A DNA stretch of 64,000 nucleotides from contig PUDQ02000001.1 of NCBI GenBank assembly GCA_002964805.2, positions 4,612,001 through 4,676,000 on the forward strand, written 5' to 3'. This document shows, in pieces, positions 11,493 to 22,207 of this stretch; position 1 is the stretch's first letter, and each line of letters starts with the position of its first letter. A program made the translations under genes and the position numbers. The DNA is from Trametes villosa. Its lineage: Eukaryota; Basidiomycota; Agaricomycetes; Polyporales; Polyporaceae. The notes beneath the pieces are model-generated. The model was not told where the DNA came from and made no database searches. It worked only from the letters and a program-made list of their open reading frames with translations.

Positions 11493-11821
11493 CTTTATGA
11501 CGAACTATATGTGGACTCGGAGGACACCTTGACCTACCGTTGATAACTAATGCAGCAGCCCAAAGTCACGCCACCATCATTTCGCCAAAAAGTCGACGAG
11601 CGAAGCCGCCTAGATCTAGAGAACGGAGGCAATGTAGTGTACTGTAGTCATTACTACCGAATCCTACGCTATATACGATCCTTGTCACCGCACATAACAC
11701 ATAGTACTAGCATATAGCGTTCGCAGGTTTGCTTACACTGACATCGGTGAAGCATCAGGCAAATGTCCAATGCGCGCGTACAAGAGGTTAACCTACTCAC
11801 ACAGCTGTCTCGCATGCCTTC
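11493..11821. other. Convergent spacer between Hri1-like gene and paralog C
   Basis: About 330 bp that should hold both 3' ends. I see no ORF or repeat. Confidence 0.5.
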
Positions 11822-12376
11822 TCAAGCAATGACCACTAGCTCGCTACGGACCTCGACGTGAGCAGAAGTCGAAATCTGAATGCACCATGTTCAGCATCGA
11901 ACTCTCTTTGTAGAACGCAGAAAACGCACAGTCTGGCTCCCGAGAAGGAAGAAGTGCGCGACGGAAAGCGCTGCAGGGCCGGTAGGGAAGTCAACCGGGA
12001 CCGTAACAGTGTAGTTCTGGGCGAAGCCGGGAGTGCCGGGAATGGACTTCGGGGCGTACGGGCCTGAGAACAGCACTCTGCCGATCGTGCTGCTCGTGCC
12101 GTCCCCGCCGCAGTTTCCTACGGAGGGGTCGTTGGCACAGGATTGAAGTCCGATGCCCAAGGAGACGTCGTTCGAGACGATGAGGTTGTTCTATACCGTG
12201 ACAATGATGAGCATTTGAGGCGCGTTCGAGGAACTCGAAAGCCGTACCACTCTCTCCACGTCCACGACAAACTTGTGCCCGCGCGAGAACGTGCTCTGCG
12301 GAGGGGGCGCATGGATGACGACGCTCTGAGCGGCCGCAAGGGTTGCGAGAGCAGCGAGAACGAGAGCAGACTTCAT
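11822..12376 (-). CDS. Small secreted protein, paralog C
   Basis: A 147-residue member of the four-copy family. Exons are 12248-12376, 11930-12190 and 11822-11875, again with phase-0 introns. Signal peptide MKSALVLAALATLAAAQ; FVVDVERV at splice 1; NDVSLGIGL; Cys pair (QSC...GNC); RVLFSGPYAPK; sequon QNYTVTVPVDF; SVAHFFLLG. The second donor seems shifted nine bases downstream of the position used in A and B (adding SQT), after which the last exon gives HVEVRSELVVIA, matching MEVRNITLNIV of A. The ERV in place of DRP and the loss of the LTG motif after splice 1 make it the most diverged copy. A TATAAG at 12451-12456 on the minus strand lies 75 bp upstream. Function unknown. Confidence 0.8.
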
Positions 12377-13842
12377 CCTGGCAGGTGAACTGGGTGAGGA
12401 AGCGAACCTAAGAGTGGTCCGTTGACAGTCAAGTGTCGGCCACAAGACCTCTTATACGTCCCAGAGTGATAGACGAGCACACCTGAGCCTGTTGACCAAG
12501 TGACTATCCAGAGTACTGGTTGCTCGCCAGGCACGCTGAACAGCCGGCCAGGGCAGCATCGGACAGCGGGCGGGCATTACGACCTGCCGCGCAGGGTCGG
12601 CGTGAGTCTTTCCCGGGGAGAAATTGCGATGCTGCGCCGACATGTAATGATGAGGATGGTGTCGGGGCGGCAAGGATAAATGAACATACCTACAGAGATG
12701 TCCGCCCACGTTCATGGCGACGATTCGTTCAGGTAGACTGTAGGACTTAGACGCGCCAGAGGCCGAATTGTGGTGCCTTTGCGGCGGTCGAGAGGCCAGT
12801 GGCGCACTCACTAATCATAGCCCAAAAGTCATCGGCTACGTCGGGTTCCTGAGAAATCATAGAGCCGCGAACACGTTTCACCATCATCTGGGGAGAATAG
12901 ACATTCAAGGTTTCGACGTGCGCCCGCACAGTGCCGGTTGGGTCACGCCGGTAGCGCTTTTCCATGATTCGACGATTCCTGACGTGTTCATCCCCATACA
13001 GACTGCGCAAGCTTCTCACCTATACAGTATTCAAAGGTAAGCGGTAAGTACATCGCGAGCTTGAAGACTTACTTTGCATCCATCGGAATCCCTCCCGCAA
13101 TGACTCCAAGCCCCATGATGTCGCCACCGCAGTTGCGAGAGCGTTTCAATGCTCTGCAAGCATACCCGTGAACTGTCAGAGGTAGACAGTCGGGGCGCTG
13201 AAATGCGTGGGCGTGGGATGTTCGACAGACTTAATTCCCGACGCACCAGTTGGGCGCGTTTTGTCGACTCCGAGGTTAGACAGCGGGGACTTATATGTGC
13301 GAAGAGCTAAATCAGAAGGCTTGATTCTCTATATCGCGCCATGTTCATCGCGAACAAGTTGACCGCCGTCCAGCGATGAGCTCCCTGGGCGCGTGTGAGT
13401 AAGGAGTTCGCCTCGCGGGGTCGACGCCGTTCGGGGAAGAGAGCAGCCGAACAGTTGTGCCGTCAACGAGCGGCCTGCACAGCCACTCGTAAGCGTCGAC
13501 GGCGCTTCGGGGCATGTCTCCGATGTCCCGGCTCTCTTCGTGCCTGCCACCACCATCCGTTCGGAACTTCAAGTACGGACTCGGGGACGCCTGAAATAAT
13601 GAAAGCACACACGGTAGCGGCCGCCTTGCCCACCCCACGGCCAGGCACATCGCTCAGTAGCACGGCCCATGACGTCCGAGCGCAGGTTGGGTTAGGTCAC
13701 ACACGGGCTCATGCGGCACAGGATGAGTGGCGAAGGCGCCGCTTGAGCTCTTCTCACCAAACGGTTTTACGTGCGGTTCGATTCGATGTCTCCCTGTATA
13801 TGTGTTCCCCTAGGCTATTGGCAGCTCGAGCGATCTCGCCCT
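12377..13842. other. Intergenic region between paralogs C and D, with an unexplained ORF
   Basis: About 1.5 kb. The minus strand has an open frame 12747-13019 with a protein-like composition (HVRNRRIMEKRYRRDPTGTV, DVADDFWAMI) and a plausible GT...AG intron just upstream (to about 13070), preceded by MGLGVIAGGIPMDAK. I do not recognise it and could not extend it into a full gene, so I do not call it a CDS. Confidence 0.4.
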
Positions 13843-14414
13843 TTAAAAGGCCGTCTCGTTACGTATGATCACAGTAGTGTTCACTACCTCAAGGAACGGC
13901 TCGACTCCCTGTCGACGAAAGCACGCGTTAACATCCAACGCACGCCAGAAACCAATCTTGAAACCGACTCACGATGATCAACCCAAAGTGCGCGACGGAC
14001 AGCACGGCCGCGCCTTCCGGCAGGAACTGCGGGATCGTGACCGTGTAGTTCTGGAAGAGGTCCGAGTGGCCGTTCCCCACGGGCTGCGGGTTGTACGCGC
14101 CAGAGAAGAGCGGCGTGCCGATGTTGCCGGTGGTGTCTACCCCGTCGCAAGTTTCGGGCGGCGCAAGCCCTACGGCGCAGGTTCGGATTCCGATCGCGAT
14201 GGCCACGTCTTGGGAGCCGGTCAGCGACGGCTGGTTGGGGGGGTCAGCGAGAAAGATGAAGGAAGCTGGGATTTGTACGGACCACTCGATCGACATCGAC
14301 AACCGTGGTTTGCCCAGGGAAGAGGGTCGTCAGCGCGGGAGGCGCAGCGATGATCACATTCTGTGCGGCCGCGGAAGAAGCGAGCGCAGCAAGCGCGAAG
14401 ATGCTCCAGAACAT
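13843..14414 (-). CDS. Small secreted protein, paralog D
   Basis: A 151-residue member of the family: exons 14283-14414, 13973-14230 and 13843-13908, phase-0 introns at the shared positions. Signal peptide MFWSIFALAALASSAAAQ; VVDVDRV at splice 1 (donor GTCCGT); LTGSQDVAIAIGI; Cys pair (RTC...ETC); PLFSGAYNPQP; sequon QNYTVTIPQF; SVAHFGL. The last exon gives VEPFLEVVNTTVII, the clearest match to the end of A. The minus-strand TATA-like CATAAATATG at 14491-14500 lies about 80 bp upstream. All four copies keep one Cys pair (probably one disulphide) and the N-[FY]-T sequon. Function unknown. Confidence 0.83.
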
Positions 14415-16170
14415 GGCGGGCGAGCGACGAAGGTGTTAGTGGCGACGCGAGGTTTCGAGGGAAAGCCTGCCATGGATCAAAGCCATCAGACATATTTATG
14501 CAGTACGGTTCGCGGCGTCGTCGGCCACTCTGGAGTGTTGAGGGGGTGCACGCACCAGGAGGTCGAGCGATCCCCGAGGGCGGTGAGTGTGTACATGCTG
14601 GAATGGCTCACGGTTCTATCCTAGGGAAGACAGCCCAGCCGCAAGGCATCAGACGGCACCGACGTCACACCGGCCATGCTTGCCGCCATGGTGAGAGGCG
14701 GCATGCGCTTCGAGCGGGAGCTGTCATTGTGAGGAAGTCGGATTAGCCACCTTCCCTTCAGTTGTAGCTCTCGCATGAAGCTTAACTGGTGCTTACCCGG
14801 AGCTATCCGCCCGCGAAGCTCCAGCGTTCTGTCCTCGGATGTGGCCTGCTGCTTTCATTTCCTTCACAAAGGACTGGCGCTTCTCGAGACGCCACCCGCC
14901 GATGCATGTGGTGTAGTAATAGCCATTTAGCAGTGCGGGCGCACTTGAAGTGTTTGAAGGAGACGAGTATAAGTCAGCAGGGCGTACCGAGTAAAATAAG
15001 ACCGGGGCCTACGAGGATGTGGTATGGATTTGGCCCTCTTTCCGCCGGTGAACATTTCACAGTGGTGACGATGCTGCGGCGCGGCAAATCGCACCGCCTA
15101 CTACCACACCAGCATGTCTTCAGAAGACGCAAGCTATGTGTTAGATGACTTCAGGCTTCTCGCCCCAGCGTGTTCCACACTCTTCTCGAGCAAAACGCCG
15201 CTGCATATGCAAAGCTGGGCCTGAGACTCGGAGGCTCAATAAGGGGCCTAGAATATCCTGACGGTACAACATCAGTAAGTCCTTAGATCGTCCGGACTCC
15301 GTAGCCGCGTACGGGTGTAATGGAGCAGGAGAAGGTCCACTTACAGTCGACAGCACTTGTATTGCCGCTCCTCTCAACTTCTCTGAGATCATGCAGGTGT
15401 GGTCTGATACGAAGATCCGAGTACAGGCTGGCAGAGTCAGAGTAGCTGAGTAACGGCATCATATAAACGAATCTCGGTCCGAGGTGCACCCAGTGGTCGG
15501 TGAGGTATTCCGGGGCTCTGCGACGATCCATCTGGTATCGCGCGTCCTAGCGGATGTTCGTTCTGCTGTGCTGGAGTACAGACGTTGTTGTGAGAGAAGG
15601 CAGCCCTAACGACACCGCTGCGCAAGGTCAAGGTGCGGATCCATGCCGCGGCGCAGCGAGAAGGGTGAGCGGATCCTCGCGGAAGCGCCCGACCCAACCT
15701 TCTCTCTCACCGCCACGAGCCTGGTCCAAGCTCGTCGACTCTATGGCAGATCAGAAGTACTCAGCTTGTGCACTCGATACTACTGTGCTGCCTCGAGCTC
15801 CTCGCCAGGCTCGAAGATAGCACGCCGCCCCACCGTTATACATACACGCGCGCAGCCTCCATCACACGCCAGCTGCGCGAACCGGTGCGCACGGGGGCGC
15901 CTGCTCTTGGCGCAGCCACTTCGAAGCGTCCCCTTGCGCCCGCGCGCGATTAATACGCTCGCTTAAATGCACCGGCTATGCGCGCTGGACGGGCAAAGTG
16001 GTCTCAGGAGTCAGACAGCGGCCGGACAGCTTGCCTGCGACGTCCATCTTTCCCCGTACGCCCATCCTCTTCCTTCCCCGGGCGCGCTCGAACGCTCGTC
16101 TCGACGCCCGTCCTCTGCTCTGCCGATTTGAATCCCTGACGATACCCGCGCCGCGTCGGAGAACCTGAAG
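14415..16170. other. Intergenic region, no supported gene
   Basis: About 1.75 kb between paralog D and the first of two tandem membrane proteins. Several frames of 80-130 codons exist on both strands but none shows conserved motifs or good splice structure. Confidence 0.45.
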
Positions 16171-16701
16171 ATGATCGTCGCGAAAGACAGCAAGTCCACG
16201 CAGGAAGTGTCCTCCTCCCCCGTCGAGTTCACGCCCGGCGCGTCCGCATCTGCGTCTGCCCCGGTCGTGGTCATGTCCCCGCCGCCCGAGCAGACCCAGC
16301 CCACGCCCGCGCAGCCGTCGCCCCTCCCCGCCGTGCACGCCGCGCCGCCCGCATACTCCGTCCTCCCCGCCAGCGCGCCGCACTCGCCCTCCGCGCGCGG
16401 GCTTGTATCAGACGACGCGGACGAGCGCTACCGGCACCGGGGAGGCGACGCGGGGTCGTCGAAGGAGTCCGTGCACGAGCACAGCGCCGGGCGGGCGTTC
16501 TCGGACGGGCTGTTCACGATCGTCATCGCGCCGCTCGCGATGTTCCTGGTGATACTGTACGGGGTGGGGAAGATCATCGAGGGGGTGGGGAAGGGCTTGT
16601 CCACGGGCCCCGAGTCGGCGTACCGCGCATATCAGAAGCGGGAGAAACGGAGGCGGGAGGCGAGGGAGAGCAGGCGGGGTAAGGCGAGGAACTCTGTCTG
16701 A
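16171..16701 (+). CDS. Small single-pass membrane protein with Pro-rich N-terminus (tandem copy 1)
   Basis: Single-exon gene of 176 residues. The N-terminal 90 residues are rich in Pro, Ala and Ser (PVVVMSPPPEQTQPTPAQPS) with PPAYSV, a PPxY-like tract of the kind bound by WW domains. A hydrophobic helix follows at about residues 113-130 (LFTIVIAPLAMFLVILYG), then GVGKGLSTGPESAYRAY and a strongly basic tail (KREKRRREARESRRGK). The positive tail suggests N-out or tail-anchored topology. The next gene (17304) repeats this layout and the GVG[KR]GL..GPE motif, so the two are tandem duplicates. I know no named domain. Start: first Met of the frame, 24 bases after the last upstream in-frame stop region. 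Confidence 0.72.
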   Translation: MIVAKDSKSTQEVSSSPVEFTPGASASASAPVVVMSPPPEQTQPTPAQPSPLPAVHAAPPAYSVLPASAPHSPSARGLVSDDADERYRHRGGDAGSSKESVHEHSAGRAFSDGLFTIVIAPLAMFLVILYGVGKIIEGVGKGLSTGPESAYRAYQKREKRRREARESRRGKARNSV

Positions 16702-17303
16702 GGCTGGAGCTGAGGCTGCTGGCCGTGGATCCGAGTGAGTGTTCTCAGTTCTGGTTGTGTCGTTTGCGTCTTGCAGGACTGACGGGCTTGTTGCAGGTTG
16801 TGGTTTTTTCACATCTATGCGTAACTTATTTCTTGCGCTTTTGCTGTAATGGGGGAGCACTTCTGTGCATTGAGTTCGCTTTCGGGACATTCTGGACGAC
16901 GCTGTTGTATACCTCCTTTCCTACCAAACAGCGACGATGGAGGATGTGTATGTTGTGCGGTACCAACTGGCCGATATCTACCGTATGTGGCTGCAACTCT
17001 AGTACCCTCCGGGACGTCACGCCTTTATATCGGTTCATCCCGCGTCGAGAGTCGCTCCGAGAAGCAAGTACTCGCAGAAGCGAGTAAGGGTCTGCGTGTG
17101 CTGCAGCTGAGCCGAGAGGCGGCGCATTCTGGACGTCGTGAAGGTTAACGTCGTCACTATACGCAAACGCCCGCAGGCTACCGCAGCACACGCGTGCAGT
17201 GCTATACATACCTGCACGAAGGCCCCGGTGCCGGTGAGTTCTCAAAGTATCCTGCACGCCCATCGAGCATCCCGCACATACCAGCTCGAGACACGCTACA
17301 TTC
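16702..17303. other. Spacer between the tandem membrane-protein genes
   Basis: About 600 bp: 3' end of the first copy and promoter of the second. Nothing specific recognised. Confidence 0.45.
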
Positions 17304-17717
17304 ATGCTCAAGGAGGACAGACAGGAGATCCAGGAGCCGAAGCGCGGGAAGACGGGTTCAGGACCACAGCAGCCACCCCCGCCCTACCATCCCGAACCCG
17401 CAGACGACGGCGACGAGCCCTCCCCCTCCACAACCCCGGAGCAGGAGACAGACGGGCCGGCGCTGGCGGCAGCGAAGACGTTCGGGATGGGGCTCGGCGC
17501 GCTCGTCGCGGTGCCGTTCGCGGTCGCGGGCGTCGGCGTGCTCGCGGTCGGCGCGACGCTGTGGGGCGCGGCGAAGGTGCTGCAGGGTGTGGGCCGGGGA
17601 CTCGCGGCGGGCCCGGAGGCGGTGGCGCGTGCTGCGGCAAGGGCGGAGGAGAGGGAGAGGTTTATGGCCGGGGAGGGGACGGAGGGGACGAAGGGGAAGC
17701 AAAAAAAGAAGGTGTAG
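17304..17717 (+). CDS. Small single-pass membrane protein with Pro-rich N-terminus (tandem copy 2)
   Basis: Single-exon gene of 137 residues paralogous to the gene at 16171. It has a hydrophilic N-terminus with PPPPYHP, a longer Gly/Ala/Val-rich hydrophobic segment (residues about 57-90, GMGLGALVAVPFAVAGVGVL), GVGRGLAAGPEAVARA matching GVGKGLSTGPESAYRA of copy 1, and a Lys-rich end (KGKQKKKV). The membrane segment is more glycine-rich than in copy 1 and could form a re-entrant or two-pass hairpin. No named domain; function unknown. Confidence 0.7.
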   Translation: MLKEDRQEIQEPKRGKTGSGPQQPPPPYHPEPADDGDEPSPSTTPEQETDGPALAAAKTFGMGLGALVAVPFAVAGVGVLAVGATLWGAAKVLQGVGRGLAAGPEAVARAAARAEERERFMAGEGTEGTKGKQKKKV

Positions 17718-19538
17718 GATGGGGAAGGGACGAAGAGGGCGAAGGCGTCCGAGAAGGCCAGCGAGGGGGCGAAGTACGATGGAGAGTTGAGTGGATTGGC
17801 AGCTCGTTCGTTCCCCATGTCCCTGTGTGTTGCTTCGGCGATCCTCACCTATTCCGTTCACCTCTAGCTTCACACAGGCCGTGTTGTACGTGGTTGTGCT
17901 TGCCTGTTGTGTACGCCTCGAGCTTGTATCGTCAATTTGCATTGGTAGTCGTTGAACGGATATTTTGTTGACGCCTGAAGCTGCGTAAAGCTACTGCGAA
18001 GCGAGAACGAGGGTGCTACCTGAGGCAAAATATGAGAACACCCAGATCGCCCGCCCAACATCGTCATGGCTGCGCCGCGGTTTTCGTGCGCCAAGTTCGT
18101 GCACAGTCCGAGCACCCTCAACAAATCGTGGTGGGGGTGCTCGTCCATCCGAAGCCCGACCCCAGTTCGTTGTGGCGCTTAAATTTTGCATAGCCGCGGA
18201 AGCCCACAGGCAGTCGGAAGTCCCTCTATCGTCGTCTCGTAAGGGACATGACAGAGCACGCTGTGCGGACCGAGAGCCTACGCACGCAGCAGCCCGCAGC
18301 AGAGGCGTCCAACCGTACGCAGCACGATGTGCTCGACTCTGTGAACGATTGGACGAGAGACGAGCGGTCGGGGAAGTGCTATGTATAGCGTAGAATGGCG
18401 AAACGGCGGCCTTTGAGTACAAGCACGCATCGTTACCCCTGTCCGAAGGGCGAAGAAGGTATGTATTGTAGGATCGTGGGATGCCGAGGGATGGACGACA
18501 AGCTATTAGGGATAGACGCACCACAGTTTCACAGCGCGCGAGGCTCGAGAGCTTGCACGCATGGCTTGCAACGGGAAAGAGCAGCGGTTATGTTCTACGC
18601 ACGAGGTGCCAGTCGGGGGCAGGCGGCGGAGCAGCGCGGACCGCGAGGTATGCAGATCAGACGCAGACGGTCGAGCTGCCGACATGCCGTACTCGAACAT
18701 ACGGCGTTCACCAGAGTGGTGCAAGTGGTGGAGTACGGCATCGAGTTCCCGAGAGGAGGCGCAAATAGCAGTGAAGAGATGCGACGAGCACGGAGGGCCG
18801 GGTGGCTGAGTGCGAGCGTTGAGACGAGACGAGATGAGATGGCCAGGCTTGCAGTCGATGGCTGGGGTCGCGACTGGCGGAGGCTTGGAGGGCGCAGGCA
18901 AGGCGGATGTGTCGGAGAAATAAGACCGAGGATGGGTCAGGTGGGCGGGCGAGACCAGAGAGAACGTGTGTGAGACTTGGACAGCGTGGGGGCGAAGGGA
19001 AGCGGGCGGAAACGGGGGCGGCGGCGGACGAGTGGCCGAGCACGTCGGTGGAGGATGTGCTGCGCGGCGCGGGCGGGGGAGTGGAGAGGGAAGGGCGGGG
19101 AAGTGAGGGGGCATATGCCGGTGGAGAGCGAGCAGCAGCAGGGGAAAATAAGGGAAAAAAAAGAAAGAGGGGGCCATGTTGGGCGGGGCTTGTGACCAGC
19201 CGGCTCAAAAAGGGCGATCCGCAAATTGAGCCACGGACCTCTTCGTTCTTCCCGTCCACCAACAACATCGCGGCCGCCCGACGAGCAAGAAAGGATGAGC
19301 ACCGGTTACGGAGCGCTGTACGGCCGGCAGGATGGCGGTGAGTGTTCTATCGCGTTCCCTGTGCGTGGCCTGCAGCGTGGTCGGGCGAGCGCGGGGCGTG
19401 GGCGCGGCAGGCGTTGCCGACAGGCCGGGAGATTGGATTCCTGCGAAATGACGCTCATTCGCGCTCCTCTCCTGGATCCCCCGCACTCGCCTCTCCACGC
19501 CTCGCGCGCGATCCTGCTTTCTTCTCTCCTCGACGACC
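17718..19538. other. Intergenic region, no supported gene
   Basis: About 1.8 kb. The plus strand between about 18900 and 19200 is very purine-rich, which produces long spurious frames on both strands. Around 19294 a short frame (MSTGYGALYGRQDG) ends in a GTGAGT donor, which may be a 5' UTR exon of the next gene; I could not prove it. Confidence 0.4.
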
Positions 19539-21032
19539 ATGGCGTCCAACGCGACGTCCGGCGATACGACCCCCACCGCTTCCAACGGCGTCGTCGCCCC
19601 CAGTACGTCCGCAGACCCCCCATCCTCTCCTCCACCCGCACAATCTTCCTCTTCTGCCTCCTCTTCACGCCCTCTCACGACCGCCCCCACGACTTCCCAA
19701 GCTGATCCTCCTGCCTCAGGTTCCTCGTCAGATCCTGCCACCTCTGACCCGCCCACATCCCCACCCGCCTCTGCTTCATCGACCACTCCTCCCAGCTCGA
19801 GTGACGCTGGCACTCCTAGTTCTTCCGCCGCGAGTTCGAGTGCCCCCGACCCCGGTAGCACTTCTGCGCCTCCAGATCCCGGATCCTCTGCCCCGCCTGG
19901 TGGATCGTCCGCGTCTGCGTCTGCATCGGCCTCGGCTTCAGCCTCCTCTGGAGCATCTGTAACAAACCCGCCATCTCAGAGCTCATCATCCTCTGTCATC
20001 CCCTCAACGTCCACCCAGACGAGCACCGTGATGTACGTACGCAAATCACGGCGCTTCTGCTCGTGCTAATCCCAAGACAGCGCCACCGATGCCAATGGCC
20101 ATGTCTTCACTTCTGTGGTCACCTCGACCCTCCTAACCACACCCACTATCGGTGCCGATTCCAACCGCTCGACCACCTCGTCGTCGCACACGGGTGCCAT
20201 CGTAGGCGGTGTTGTCGGCGGCGTGGCGGGCGCCGCCATCCTCGCCACCCTCATCTTCTTCATCTGTCGCCGTCGGCGGAGAGACGACTTTGACGGCAAC
20301 TTCGACCCCGACCGCGTCACCGGCGACAATCGCGGCACCCTCCCGGATATCGACCTCGCCGCGGCCGAGGCGGTCACGCCGTACGACTACAACCCGTCCG
20401 GCATGCCTGTCGCGCAACCCACAGGTGCGCCGCCGACGGGCCCCGGGATGGCTGACATGCGCCAGTACGGCGGCCACGTCCCGTCGTTCCTCGCCGGGGG
20501 CCTCGCCGGCGCCGGTGCGGGCGCGGCGCTCGCGCACGGAGGCAGCGACGGGCGCACGGGCTCGCCGCCGTCCGCATACACGCAGCCGTCGCAGTCGCAG
20601 TACGCACCGTCCTCGTCGGACCACGGCGGCTACCCGGACTACTCGGCGTACGCCGCGTACGCGAACCCGTACCCGCAGCAGGGCGGCGCGCCGACGTCGT
20701 CCGCGCCGAGCAGCCCGACGAACACGTCGTTTGGCCCGCAGACGGGCGTCGCCGGCCGCGACTTCCGCCATCCGTCGCCCGGGCCGTCGCTTGCGGCGAC
20801 GACGCTCACGGACCCGTCGACGTCGGGGGCTTCGTCGAATAACCCGGGCGTCATCCCGAGTGCGAAGGAGCGTGAGGCGATGCAGTATAGGAGGCAGGTG
20901 GCCAACCCGGACGGTGGAGCAGGCCCTTCGGGTGTTCTGCAGCACCAGGATGGTGGGAGGCTCAACGCTACCCCTGAGGACGAGGAGCCGTCGGAAGTCC
21001 CGCCGCGCTACGACTCCATCCGCCACGACTAA
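19539..21032 (+). CDS. Mucin-like single-pass membrane protein (Ser/Thr/Pro-rich)
   Basis: Two exons (19539-20032 and 20081-21032) encode 481 residues. The N-terminal 190 residues are almost pure Ser/Thr/Pro/Ala, as expected for a heavily O-mannosylated, extended ectodomain. Then come FTSVVTSTLLTTPTIG, a membrane helix (residues about 200-222, GAIVGGVVGGVAGAAILATL) with stop-transfer RRRRRDD, and a 250-residue cytosolic tail rich in Gly, Pro, Ser and Tyr. No signal peptide is visible in this model, so it is either a reverse signal-anchor protein or an upstream exon was missed. The architecture resembles fungal wall-stress sensors such as Mid2, but there is no sequence-level proof. Convergent with a similar gene at 22208-24272. 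Confidence 0.8.
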
Positions 21033-22207
21033 GGCTCTGAAGACCAGGAGAGGAGGGTTGGATACAAGTCTAGAACACGCAGGAGACGCGAGGCCCGTGC
21101 AAGCGGGCTGAAAACAGGCCCACCCGCGGGGTCTCACACCTACGCCCATGATACCAGAGCTCGCCGACGGGGCGAGGTCGGAGCGCACACCCACCTAGAC
21201 GTGCTCCCTCGCGTCTCGTCCGCGTCCCTCCGCACTATCTATCGTTTCGTGCCCGCGCCCGCGCCCATGCCTCGCCTCTCCTCCCCTTCTTCCCTTCCTC
21301 ACTCCCTCCTTGTAAACCCTCAACCCCTCATGCCCCACCCCAACCCTGAAACGTTATTTACAATACACCCAGCCCCTAGTACTTATTACACGTCGGACTC
21401 TGCGCGCGCGGGACCGATGCTTGTTCACGACCCCCGCCCAATCTGTGCCCGCGCCCGCGCTTGCGTGCGCGGCGCCGGCTTCTTGTTTGTACTACTTTCC
21501 TTGCTGCTGTTAAGCTTGTATTGATACGACCAATTCATGACGTCTTTTCATGACCTTTCTGTGCTGTGTGCTGCCTGTATGTTCGAACCTCGATGGTTTG
21601 GCTGTTGCCTGGCATTGGCTGTTGGTGTGGCTAATATGCGCATGCGACTTGCTTACGAGCGACGCTCTATGGAAAGTGATTAAGTATATTGTCAGGAAGT
21701 ATGTACCGTGAGCCAAAGAATGAAGATGAGCTACACAAGCACGACGAGCAACCGTACTAAAATACCTGTAAGCAAGGGGCAGTCCGATCCGAGTCCATGG
21801 TGGTGAGACGTGGCAGATCGTCGCATATAGTAGCGTGTTCGTAAGCGGTCGTCACAAGCAAAGAGGGGAGGGGGTGGCCGTTTTAGCAGTCGGCGAAGGG
21901 ATGGGGTGTAAGGGCAAGGGCGGCCAGTACGGCAAGTGTACGGTAGAGGGCGAGGGGTAGGGGTAGGCATGTAGGCTGAGGGCGTAGTGTGTAGATGGAA
22001 CCGAATCGAAAGGATGTCCGCGCGTCCGTGGGTGTAAGTAGCCTGTCGTGCGTCGTTCACTAATTCCTCCCTCCCGAAAAGAGAAAAGCGTGCCTGCTCA
22101 GGAGAATATTCCCTGAAGAAATAAGCATAACACCAGTCGGTCAGTCCGTAGCATCATCCCAGATCGCCGCCGATGACAGCGCGCTGCGGGGCACAGGGGT
22201 CAGCGGA
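21033..22207. other. Convergent intergenic region between two mucin-like genes
   Basis: About 1.2 kb that contains both 3' ends. Pyrimidine-rich tract 21230-21360; no supported gene. Confidence 0.45.

Noticed and set aside
13776..13790. GGTTCGATTC resembling a tRNA B box
   Set aside because: No T-stem pairing and no A box or cloverleaf in the surrounding 90 bases.
18395..19268. Long frames on both strands at 18.4-19.3 kb
   Set aside because: They follow a purine-rich tract; no motif, no splice logic and no start context.
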